A stretch of 8,432 nucleotides of DNA. Origin: Firmicutes bacterium CAG:582 (GTDB lineage Bacteria > Bacillota_I > Bacilli_A > RF39 > UBA660). A program made the translations under genes and the position numbers. The stretch is from assembly GCA_000435515.1 (NCBI GenBank), contig FR884175.1, positions 52,751 to 61,182 of the forward strand, given 5' to 3'. The notes beneath the pieces are model-generated. The model did not search any database and had not been told where the DNA came from. It saw only the letters and a list, made by a program, of their open reading frames with translations. This document shows positions 1 to 5,822 of the stretch, in pieces; position 1 is the first letter of the stretch; every line of letters begins with the position of its first letter.

Positions 1-881
1 TGCATGCAATTGGTAATTTTGTTAAAGAAAATCTTAATAAAACTGTACTTTACGTTACTAGTGAACGCTTTATTACCGATTTTACACAGATAAATAGAAA
101 AGATGATAATAATTTAGATCTGATTGCCCATTTTAAGGAAAAGTATCGAAGTGTTGATGTTTTAATCATAGACGATATTCAATTCCTCGGTGGTGCAAAT
201 AAAACTCAAGATGAATTTTTTAATACTTTTAATGAATTATATAGTTTAAATAAACAGATAATTATATCTTCTGATAGAAGCCCTGATGACTTAAAAGTAC
301 TAGAAGAGCGTTTGAGAACAAGGTTTACTTGGGGACTTACAGTTAATATAATGCCTCCAGATTATGAACTTAGATTAAAGATAGTAAAAAATAAGATTGC
401 TGGACATGAAGTTAGTAAACTTATAGCTCCGGAAGTTTTAGAGTATATTGCAAATAATTGTGAAAATGACGTAAGACACTTGGAAGGTGCAATTAATCGT
501 TTATATGCTGTAACAGCAATGTACTCACCAAAAGAAATCAACTTAGAGTTTGCAAAAGATGCTTTAAAAGATTATATCGGTTCTTCCGTGTATATCACGA
601 ATAATATACAAAAGATTCAAAAAGCTGTTGCTGAGTATTATGACTTGACAGTTGAATCATTAAAAAGCAAGAAAAGAACGGCGATTATCAATCATGCAAG
701 ACAAGTTGCTATTTACTTATGTAAAATGACAACTGAAGAAACACTGGATAAAATAGGACTTGAATTCAACCGAGATCATGCAACAGTTATCCATGCATGT
801 GATAAGATAGGGGAATCATTAAAAAAAGATGAAGAACTGAGAGAAGAAATTAATAAAATTAAAGATAAAATCATGAATTAA
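1..881 (+). CDS. dnaA: Chromosomal replication initiator DnaA, 3' part (5' end outside window)
   Basis: Reading frame starts at base 3; 292 residues are visible of a family that is usually about 450, so domains I and II and the Walker A loop lie upstream of the window. DnaA is the ATP-dependent initiator that binds DnaA boxes and melts oriC. Seen, numbering from the first full codon: Walker B VLIIDDIQFL (Asp57/Asp58), sensor 1 IIISSDRSP, the arginine-finger segment LEERLRTRFTWGL (about 100-112), sensor 2 NDVRHLEGAINRL (Arg158), and the domain IV helix-turn-helix HARQVAIYL...RDHATVIHA (about 230-265). The TTG at 312 is an internal Leu of the arginine-finger motif, not a start. The domain IV signature reads EFNRDHATV where most bacteria have EFGGRDHTTV: one residue shorter, and Thr replaced by Ala. 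The stop is TAA. dnaN follows after 142 bases with no terminator between, so the two are probably co-transcribed. Identity is certain; only the start is unknown. Confidence 0.98.
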   Translation, partial: HAIGNFVKENLNKTVLYVTSERFITDFTQINRKDDNNLDLIAHFKEKYRSVDVLIIDDIQFLGGANKTQDEFFNTFNELYSLNKQIIISSDRSPDDLKVLEERLRTRFTWGLTVNIMPPDYELRLKIVKNKIAGHEVSKLIAPEVLEYIANNCENDVRHLEGAINRLYAVTAMYSPKEINLEFAKDALKDYIGSSVYITNNIQKIQKAVAEYYDLTVESLKSKKRTAIINHARQVAIYLCKMTTEETLDKIGLEFNRDHATVIHACDKIGESLKKDEELREEINKIKDKIMN

Positions 882-907
882 TGTTAATAAGTTGTAAGTT
901 ATTAACA
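882..907. repeat. 9-bp perfect inverted repeat directly after the dnaA stop
   Basis: TGTTAATAA (882-890) and TTATTAACA (899-907) are exact reverse complements separated by 8 bases. There is no U-run after the second arm, so it is not a typical rho-independent terminator. Each arm is one base away from a DnaA box, and the pair may be two opposed DnaA sites. It could also form a weak hairpin in a dnaA-dnaN transcript. Confidence 0.65.
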
Positions 908-961
908 CTTAAAAGTGAAAAATAATGTGTAAAATGTATGGAAATAAAGGTGTAAACATAG

Positions 962-979
962 TTTTCAACATTTTCAACA
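962..979. repeat. Two perfect tandem copies of TTTTCAACA
   Basis: The 9-mer TTTTCAACA occurs twice with no spacing, next to the A/T tract upstream of dnaN. The same 9-mer occurs again at 8290-8298, after gyrA. It resembles a relaxed DnaA box (TTWTNCACA with C to A at position 6), and the position next to an A/T-rich stretch fits a site that loads DnaA for melting. This function is inferred. Confidence 0.55.
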
Positions 980-1010
980 CTAATAATAAAAATAATATAA
1001 AAAAAAGAAA

Positions 1011-1016
1011 GAAGGA
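1011..1016 (+). promoter_or_regulatory. Ribosome binding site that sets the dnaN start
   Basis: GAAGGA lies 7 bases upstream of the ATG at 1024. The open frame extends upstream to an ATG at 925, but that extension would translate the A/T-rich origin spacer into a low-complexity Asn/Lys stretch, has no Shine-Dalgarno sequence, and is absent from the beta-clamp family. The 1024 start is therefore chosen. Confidence 0.8.
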
Positions 1017-1023
1017 ATATTAT

Positions 1024-2145
1024 ATGAAATTTAAAATTAAGAAAAATATTATTTTAGACCAATTAGTGAATGTAAGTAAAGCAATATCAAGTAGAAACAT
1101 TATCCCAATACTTAATGGAATAAAATTTGAACTTACTAGTGAAGGACTTACATTAATGGCAAGTGATACAGATTTAACTATTAAATCATTTATCCCAAGT
1201 GATAAAATAGAAAGCATTGATTCTACAGGAACAATCATTATTCAAAGTAAATTTTTAATAGATATCATTAGAAAAATGCCAAGTGATGTTGTAAACTTTG
1301 AAGTTATTGACGATTTAAAGATAATGATTTACACTGAACATAGTAAATATAACCTAAATTGTTTAAATAGTTTAGATTATCCACAAATAGATATAGAAAC
1401 AAAGGATGAATATATTAATTTAAAGGCAACAGATTTAAAAACATTAATTAAACAAGTAATATTTGCTATATCAACTCAAGAATCTCGTCCATTACTTACA
1501 GGTATTAATATTAAAGTTAATGGTAATGTCTTAGAAGCTATTGCAACTGATTCATATCGTTTAGCTAAAAAGACAATTATATTGGATCAAACTATAAGTG
1601 AACCAGTGGATATCGTTATTCCTGGAAAAAATGTTGATAATTTAGATAAAATATTAGAAGATAACGAAGAAAATGTTGAAATCCATGTATTTAATAACAA
1701 AATATTGTTTAGATATGAGCATGTTGACTTCCAATCTAACTTATTAAATGGTACTTATCCAAATACTTCATCATTTATTCCAAATGATTTCATATTTATA
1801 ATTACTACTAAACTTAATGATTTATTTTCATCTATTGATCGTGCTGCTTTACTTGCTCAAAGCAAAGAAAAAAATATTATAAAGATGGAAACTAAAGAAA
1901 ATATGTTAGAAATATCATCATTTGCTTCTGAAATTGGAAAAGTTGAGGATTATATTGAAATAGATAAGAATACTTCTGAGGATATTTCAATATCTTTCAG
2001 TGCTAAATATATGATGGATGCATTAAAAACTTTCTCAAGTGATGATATAACAATATTTATGAATGGAGATTCAAAACCAATCATATTAAAATCAGCTACT
2101 GATGAGTCATTAATTCAATTAATATTACCTATAAAGACTTATTAA
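1024..2145 (+). CDS. dnaN: DNA polymerase III beta subunit (sliding clamp)
   Basis: The clamp is a ring-shaped homodimer that encircles DNA, tethers DNA polymerase III and binds many repair and replication partners. The product is 373 residues, normal for the family, from the ATG at 1024. Seen: the N-terminal MKFKIKKNIILDQLVNVSKA with SSRNIIPILNGI just after it, typical of domain 1; an ASDTDLTIKS segment; a domain 2 segment EAIATDSYRLA; domain 3 with SSIDRAALLAQ; and the C-terminal QLILPIKTY (365-373), close to the QLILPVRTY ending of Gram-positive clamps that forms part of the partner-binding pocket. The gene lies 142 bases after dnaA, probably in the same transcript, and is followed 12 bases after its TAA stop by a strong terminator. 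No Trp codons occur. Nothing is truncated or unusual. Identity is firm. Confidence 0.97.
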   Translation: MKFKIKKNIILDQLVNVSKAISSRNIIPILNGIKFELTSEGLTLMASDTDLTIKSFIPSDKIESIDSTGTIIIQSKFLIDIIRKMPSDVVNFEVIDDLKIMIYTEHSKYNLNCLNSLDYPQIDIETKDEYINLKATDLKTLIKQVIFAISTQESRPLLTGINIKVNGNVLEAIATDSYRLAKKTIILDQTISEPVDIVIPGKNVDNLDKILEDNEENVEIHVFNNKILFRYEHVDFQSNLLNGTYPNTSSFIPNDFIFIITTKLNDLFSSIDRAALLAQSKEKNIIKMETKENMLEISSFASEIGKVEDYIEIDKNTSEDISISFSAKYMMDALKTFSSDDITIFMNGDSKPIILKSATDESLIQLILPIKTY

Positions 2146-2157
2146 GATGGTAAATTT

Positions 2158-2194
2158 AGAGAAAATTGCAATTATTTGTAATTTTCTCTTTTTT
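2158..2194 (+). terminator. Rho-independent terminator after dnaN
   Basis: AGAGAAAATTGC (2158-2169) pairs with GTAATTTTCTCT (2178-2189), a 12-bp stem with one G-U pair and an 8-base loop. It is followed directly by a T-run to 2194. It lies 12 bases after the dnaN stop and should end the dnaA-dnaN transcript, isolating the next gene. Confidence 0.88.
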
Positions 2195-2226
2195 CGACAA
2201 TTTTTTTGAAAAACGTATGCTAGTAT
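2194..2226 (+). promoter_or_regulatory. Candidate sigma-A-type promoter of the ComK-like gene
   Basis: TCGACA (2194-2199, 5 of 6 to TTGACA) and TATGCT (2216-2221, 4 of 6 to TATAAT) are 16 bases apart. An alternative is an extended -10, TGCTAGTAT (2218-2226). Because a terminator lies just upstream, a promoter here is needed. The -10 region is covered by an imperfect 14-base dyad, GTATGCTAGTATAC (2215-2228), with one G-T mismatch pair, which could be an operator. A strong AGGAGGG RBS follows at 2238-2244, so the leader would be very short. Confidence 0.45.
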
Positions 2227-2248
2227 ACAACCTCGTCAGGAGGGTTTT

Positions 2249-2701
2249 ATGAAAGATTATATGATTACAGATGATACTTTGGCGATATGTCCAAATGGAA
2301 AGGGAAAAGCAACAATTATTGAAAAAAATAGTACTTTTGATGTTGAAATCAGTCCAAGAACTATTATAAATAAGAATTCACTTATGTATGGTAGTTCATT
2401 AGACGGTAGATTAGAAAGCACTAATTACCACGTTGGACACAAGTATAAACAGCCATTGGTTATCAGTGAAATTAATGATATTATATTATTTCCAACTAAA
2501 TCTCCAAGGCTTAGATCTTGTATTTGGATTAATTTTATTAATATTAAAAATATCTTAAAAGATAGTGAAAGTAATAGGGGAATAATTGAATTTTCTAATG
2601 GAATATTAATTGATGCCGCTATATCTTTTTATATTTTAAATAATCAATATAATAATACACTTAGATTAGTGGCTGAATATAAGAAAAAACACCTAAATTA
2701 G
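2249..2701 (+). CDS. ComK-family protein (competence transcription factor-like), short form
   Basis: 150 residues, ATG at 2249 with AGGAGGG ending 4 bases upstream. Recognised from conserved ComK segments in the right order: IIEK (23-26), YGSSLDGR (47-54, compare FGSSYAGR in Bacillus subtilis ComK), LFPTKSPR (80-87, compare LFPTLSST), CIWI (91-94, compare CGWI), FSNG (115-118) and an N-x-Q segment (131-133). ComK binds AT-rich boxes in the DNA minor groove and switches on the DNA-uptake genes. No signal peptide or membrane segment is seen. B. subtilis ComK is 192 residues; this protein ends near where the extra C-terminal region would begin, and has no FMLYP-like MecA-binding motif. The gene is a stand-alone unit between two terminators, in the dnaN-recF slot where many Bacilli have yaaA. 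Family membership is well supported; whether it controls competence or something else, perhaps replication-linked, is unknown, so no symbol is given. Confidence 0.85.
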   Translation: MKDYMITDDTLAICPNGKGKATIIEKNSTFDVEISPRTIINKNSLMYGSSLDGRLESTNYHVGHKYKQPLVISEINDIILFPTKSPRLRSCIWINFINIKNILKDSESNRGIIEFSNGILIDAAISFYILNNQYNNTLRLVAEYKKKHLN

Positions 2702-2719
2702 GATACTTTTTCTTTTTTT
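2683..2719 (+). terminator. Rho-independent terminator overlapping the ComK-like stop codon
   Basis: GAAAAA (2683-2688) pairs with TTTTTC (2707-2712), and inside it CCTA (2692-2695) pairs with TAGG (2699-2702), with a small internal loop between. A run of seven T follows (2713-2719). The TAG stop (2699-2701) is inside the inner stem. The stem is weaker than the one after dnaN but the U-tract is long, so termination is likely. Confidence 0.6.
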
Positions 2720-2732
2720 GTACCTTAAATTA

Positions 2733-2741
2733 TGGTATAAT
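2733..2741 (+). promoter_or_regulatory. Extended -10 promoter of the recF-gyrB-gyrA operon
   Basis: TGGTATAAT is a perfect TGnTATAAT extended -10 element, 65 bases upstream of the recF ATG. No good -35 lies at the usual distance (only T-rich sequence), as is common for extended -10 promoters. Transcription would start at about 2747-2749, right at the edge of a 6-bp hairpin. Confidence 0.7.
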
Positions 2742-2746
2742 TAATA

Positions 2747-2764
2747 TGTGTATAGGAGTACACA
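2747..2764 (+). repeat. Inverted repeat at the predicted recF mRNA 5' end
   Basis: TGTGTA (2747-2752) and TACACA (2759-2764) are exact reverse complements around a 6-base loop TAGGAG. It would form a small hairpin at the very 5' end of the transcript, with a Shine-Dalgarno-like AGGAG in the loop but no start codon close behind. It may stabilise the RNA, or the dyad may be a DNA operator; TGTGTATAG (2747-2755) is also one base from a reversed DnaA box. All three readings are inference. Confidence 0.45.
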
Positions 2765-2805
2765 AAATACTAAAAATCTTTTAAAATTGAAATTAGGGGG
2801 TAAAA

Positions 2806-3903
2806 ATGAAAATTTTGAATTTGAAGTTACTGAATTTTCGTAACTATGAAAAATTGAGTTTGGATTTTGACCCTAAGAAAAATTTGATTATTGGTAAAAA
2901 TGGTATGGGGAAAACCAATATTGTTGAAGCTATCTATGTTCTTGCATTTACAAAGTCCTTTAGAGGAACAAAAGAAAATGTAATAATAAGATATAATACT
3001 GATTTAACTAGAGTAGAAGGAACAGTAGAAGAAAAATATAAAAACGATTATAAGGTAATTGTTAAAGAAAATGATAAGACTGTTAAGATTAACAACAATA
3101 AGATAGATAAATTAAGCGATTATTTATCGAAAATCAATATAGTTTTATTTACTTCCAACGATCTATTGTTAATAAAAGATACTCCTAGTGTTAGAAGAAA
3201 GCTTATTAATATTGAATTAAGCCAATTTAGCAATGATTATTTGAAAGTTTTAACTCTTTATAATAAAGTTTTAAAACAAAGAAATTTATATTTAAAAACA
3301 CTTTATTTAAATGGGACAGCTCCGATAAGTTATTTAGATATCTTAACTGAGCAGTTAGTTGATTTAGGACTTAAACTTTATGATTATCGTAATAACTTTA
3401 TGAAGGATATAAACGTTTATATTTCTAATAACTACGAAAAAATTTCTGGAAAAAGCGGTCTTACTTTGAAATATGACTCGTGTTATCATGAGAAGAACCG
3501 TGAAGAACTTTTAAAAGTATATAAAGAAGAAGAAAAAAGAGATATTATTTTAGGAAAAACTAATTTTGGAATTCATAAAGATGATTATATTTTTTATTTA
3601 AATGATTGTAATTTAAAAGATTATGGGTCTGAAGGAGAACAAAAAAATGCAATTATTTCTCTTAAAATGGCTGAAATTGAAATATTTAGAAAAGAAAAAA
3701 ACGTTACTCCTATATTGATATTAGATGATTTATTTAGTGAGTTGGATGAAGAAAAAATTAATAATATAATGTTGTTTATTGATAATGATATACAAACATT
3801 TATTACTACAACGGAACTTGATAAAGTAAATGATGAATTAAAAAATGCAAGTCGTATTTTTTATGTAGAGAATGGCAACGTTAAGGAGGGTATTTATGAA
3901 TAG
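2806..3903 (+). CDS. recF: DNA replication and repair ATPase RecF
   Basis: RecF is a cytoplasmic SMC/ABC-like ATPase that, with RecO and RecR, helps load RecA at single-strand gaps and stalled forks. The product has 365 residues, normal for the family. Seen: N-terminal LNLKLLNFRNYEKL; Walker A GKNGMGKT (30-37); the ABC signature region SEGEQKNA (275-282), where the more usual form is SQGQQR; Walker B LILDD (Asp307/Asp308), followed by the D-loop FSELD (310-314). The start is ATG at 2806 with AGGGGG 5 bases upstream. The gene is first in the operon with gyrB and gyrA: its TAG stop lies 5 bases inside gyrB, an 8-base overlap, and the gyrB RBS is within its last codons, so translational coupling is likely. 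The remB/yaaB gene found between recF and gyrB in B. subtilis is absent here. Identity is firm. Confidence 0.96.
   Translation: MKILNLKLLNFRNYEKLSLDFDPKKNLIIGKNGMGKTNIVEAIYVLAFTKSFRGTKENVIIRYNTDLTRVEGTVEEKYKNDYKVIVKENDKTVKINNNKIDKLSDYLSKINIVLFTSNDLLLIKDTPSVRRKLINIELSQFSNDYLKVLTLYNKVLKQRNLYLKTLYLNGTAPISYLDILTEQLVDLGLKLYDYRNNFMKDINVYISNNYEKISGKSGLTLKYDSCYHEKNREELLKVYKEEEKRDIILGKTNFGIHKDDYIFYLNDCNLKDYGSEGEQKNAIISLKMAEIEIFRKEKNVTPILILDDLFSELDEEKINNIMLFIDNDIQTFITTTELDKVNDELKNASRIFYVENGNVKEGIYE
3883..3889 (+). promoter_or_regulatory. Ribosome binding site that sets the gyrB start
   Basis: AAGGAGG within the 3' end of recF lies 6 bases before the ATG at 3896. The frame also has an ATG at 3872, but it has no upstream Shine-Dalgarno sequence, and the RBS would lie inside its coding sequence. 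The 3896 start gives MNSEHYDASDIQVLEGLEAV, matching GyrB N-termini and placing the catalytic Glu at residue 42 as in E. coli. Confidence 0.9.
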
Positions 3904-5812
3904 CGAACATTATGATGCATCGGATATTCAAGTTTTAGAGGGACTTGAAGCCGTAAGAAAAAGACCTGGTATGTATATTGGTACAACAGATGTTAAAGGA
4001 CTTCATCATCTTGTATGGGAAATTGTTGATAATGCAATAGATGAAGCTTTAGCTGGATATTGTAAAAATATAGAGGTTGTAATAAATAAGGATAATTCAA
4101 TCACAGTTAAGGATGATGGTAGAGGAATTCCTGTAGACATACATCCAAAAACTCATATTTCTACAGTAGAAACAGTTTATACTGTATTACATGCTGGTGG
4201 AAAATTTGGTGGAGGCGGATACAAGGTATCTGGAGGATTACATGGAGTAGGTGCTAGTGTAGTAAATGCTTTATCAAGTTGGTGTGAAGTAAGGGTTTAT
4301 AAAGATGGTAAAATAAACTACATTCGTTTTGAAAATGGTGGACATACTAAAGAACCATTGCATGTAATAGGTGAATGTGAACCACATCGTACAGGAACTA
4401 CAGTTACTTTTAAACCAGATCCAACAATTTTTGATACAGATATTTATGATTATGAAACATTAAAGGTAAGAATAAGAGAACTTGCTTTCTTAAACAAGGG
4501 TTTATCAATTAATATTAGAGATGATAGAGATGATGAGGATACAACGGGAGAAACTTTCCTTTATGAAGGAGGAATTTCTGAATATGTTAAGTTCTTAAAT
4601 AAGAATAAAACACCAATTCATGATCAAATTATTCATCTTGATGGAGAAGAAGAAGGAGTATTCTTTGAAGTTGCAATGCAATATAATACTTCTTATCAAG
4701 ATAATATTTATTCATTTGTTAACAACATAAATACTCATGATGGTGGAACTCACGAAGAGGGAGTAAGACGTGCTTTAACAAGAGTAATTAATAATTATGC
4801 AAGAAAAACTAATATGTTAAAGGAAAAAGATGAAAGTTTAACTGGTGATGACGTTAAGGAAGGATTAACTATGATTATTTCATGTAAGCATCCAAATCCT
4901 CAATTTGAAGGTCAAACCAAAGGAAGACTAGGAAATTCAGAAGTAAGAAAGTTAGCCGATAGTGTCTTCTCAAAAGGCTTTGAAAGATTCTTGATGGAAA
5001 ATCCCGATAACGCTAGAGCAATTTTAGAAAAATGTATTATTGCATCTCGAGCAAGAATGGCTGCTAAAAAAGCACGTGAGGTTACAAGAAGAAAAACGGA
5101 TTTAGATTTACCTGGATTTATGGGAAAATTATCTGACTGCAAAAGCAAAGATAGAAGCGAATGCGAAATTTTCTTAGTCGAGGGAGATTCTGCTGGTGGA
5201 AGTGCGAAAACAGGAAGAGATTCAATGACTCAAGCTATTCTTCCGTTAAGAGGTAAAATTTTAAATGTTGAAAAAGCAAGACTTGATCGTGCTCTTGAAA
5301 ATGCCGAAATTAGAACTATCATTACTGCTTTTGGTACAGGAATTGGTGATGAATTTGATTTATCTAAGTTAAGATATGACAAAATTATAATCATGACAGA
5401 TGCCGATGTTGATGGATCACATATTAGAATATTATTATTAACATTATTCTATAGATTCTTTAAACCGATAGTTGAAGCAGGACATGTTTATTCCGCAACA
5501 CCACCTTTATATAAGGTAACTTGTGGAAAAACAATAAAATATGTTCTTGATGATAATGAATATAATGAATACGTTGAATCTTTAAATGGTAAGAGCTATG
5601 AAGTTCAAAGATTTAAAGGTTTAGGAGAGATGAATGCAGCTGAGTTAAAAGAAACAACAATGTCAAAAGAAAATCGTATTTTAAGACAAATTACAGTTGA
5701 TGATTTAGTTGCAGCTGATAAAGTTTTTGAAACACTTATGGGTGAAGATGTTGAACCAAGAAGAAAATTCATTGAAGAAAACGCTCATTTTGTTCAAAAC
5801 TTGGATATATAG
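3896..5812 (+). CDS. gyrB: DNA gyrase subunit B
   Basis: GyrB supplies the ATPase and metal-binding parts of gyrase, the A2B2 type IIA topoisomerase that introduces negative supercoils. The product has 638 residues, the usual size for Gram-positive GyrB, without the extra E. coli insert. Seen: GHKL ATPase with EIVDNAIDEA (catalytic Glu42, Asn46), DDGRGIPV (Asp73), the lid GGLHGVGASVVNALS and RTGTTV; transducer with QTKGRLGN (Lys342, the QTK loop); TOPRIM with EGDSAGG (Glu429) and the metal triad in TDADVDGSH (Asp502, Asp504, Asp506); PLRGKILNVEKAR; and RFKGLGEM from residue 572 in the C-terminal part. GyrB rather than ParE is indicated by these motifs and by gyrA directly downstream. The start overlaps the recF end by 8 bases; the TAG stop is overlapped by the gyrA RBS. 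No resistance-type changes are evident in the TOPRIM motifs. Identity is firm. Confidence 0.97.
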   Translation: MNSEHYDASDIQVLEGLEAVRKRPGMYIGTTDVKGLHHLVWEIVDNAIDEALAGYCKNIEVVINKDNSITVKDDGRGIPVDIHPKTHISTVETVYTVLHAGGKFGGGGYKVSGGLHGVGASVVNALSSWCEVRVYKDGKINYIRFENGGHTKEPLHVIGECEPHRTGTTVTFKPDPTIFDTDIYDYETLKVRIRELAFLNKGLSINIRDDRDDEDTTGETFLYEGGISEYVKFLNKNKTPIHDQIIHLDGEEEGVFFEVAMQYNTSYQDNIYSFVNNINTHDGGTHEEGVRRALTRVINNYARKTNMLKEKDESLTGDDVKEGLTMIISCKHPNPQFEGQTKGRLGNSEVRKLADSVFSKGFERFLMENPDNARAILEKCIIASRARMAAKKAREVTRRKTDLDLPGFMGKLSDCKSKDRSECEIFLVEGDSAGGSAKTGRDSMTQAILPLRGKILNVEKARLDRALENAEIRTIITAFGTGIGDEFDLSKLRYDKIIIMTDADVDGSHIRILLLTLFYRFFKPIVEAGHVYSATPPLYKVTCGKTIKYVLDDNEYNEYVESLNGKSYEVQRFKGLGEMNAAELKETTMSKENRILRQITVDDLVAADKVFETLMGEDVEPRRKFIEENAHFVQNLDI

Positions 5813-5822
5813 GAGGTAAGGT

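Larger units (their letters stand above)
882..1010. other. Candidate oriC segment: DnaA-box-like 9-mers plus A/T tract
   Basis: The dnaA-dnaN spacer is a known place for the origin-unwinding region in Bacilli. Here it holds TGTTAATAA (882-890) and TTATTAACA (899-907) as an inverted pair, TGTGTAAAA (926-934, complement TTTTACACA, which fits TTWTNCACA), and two tandem TTTTCAACA (962-970, 971-979). These are followed by 981-1010, in which 29 of 30 bases are A or T, a plausible duplex-unwinding stretch. Against the consensus TTATNCACA, the inverted pair has one mismatch each and the tandem copies two each, so box assignment is tentative. DnaA-trio motifs in the Bacillus polarity are not convincing beyond the first CTA at 980-982. 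A second part of the origin upstream of dnaA, as in Bacillus, cannot be seen. Confidence 0.5.

Noticed and set aside
312..314. TTG 312 as a start codon for a small 189-residue protein
   Set aside because: The same frame is open to the window start and encodes upstream DnaA motifs (Walker B, sensor 1); the codon is an internal Leu in the arginine-finger segment.
906..917. Small inverted repeat CACTTAAAAGTG in the origin spacer
   Set aside because: The arms are only 5 bases with a 2-base gap, expected by chance in such A/T-rich DNA, and no T-run follows.
980..1000. DnaA-trio array after the tandem 9-mers
   Set aside because: Apart from the first CTA, the TAATAATAA run has the wrong polarity for the trio pattern relative to the adjacent box-like sites.
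973..1001. Possible dnaN promoter TTCAAC-N17-TATAAA
   Set aside because: The -35 matches only 3 of 6, the tract is nearly pure A/T so a -10 match is expected by chance, and it would leave only about 15 bases before the ATG.
925..1023. N-terminal extension of dnaN starting at ATG 925
   Set aside because: It would translate the A/T-rich origin spacer, has no ribosome binding site and is not part of the clamp family; GAAGGA plus ATG 1024 gives the standard N-terminus.
3872..3895. Earlier gyrB start at ATG 3872
   Set aside because: No Shine-Dalgarno sequence precedes it, and AAGGAGG (3883-3889) points to the ATG at 3896, which matches GyrB N-termini.
5070..5079. Second CACGTG as another parS, in gyrB
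   Set aside because: Flanks read GCACGTGAGG, which lacks the TTTCACGTGAAA arms, and it lies in conserved coding sequence.
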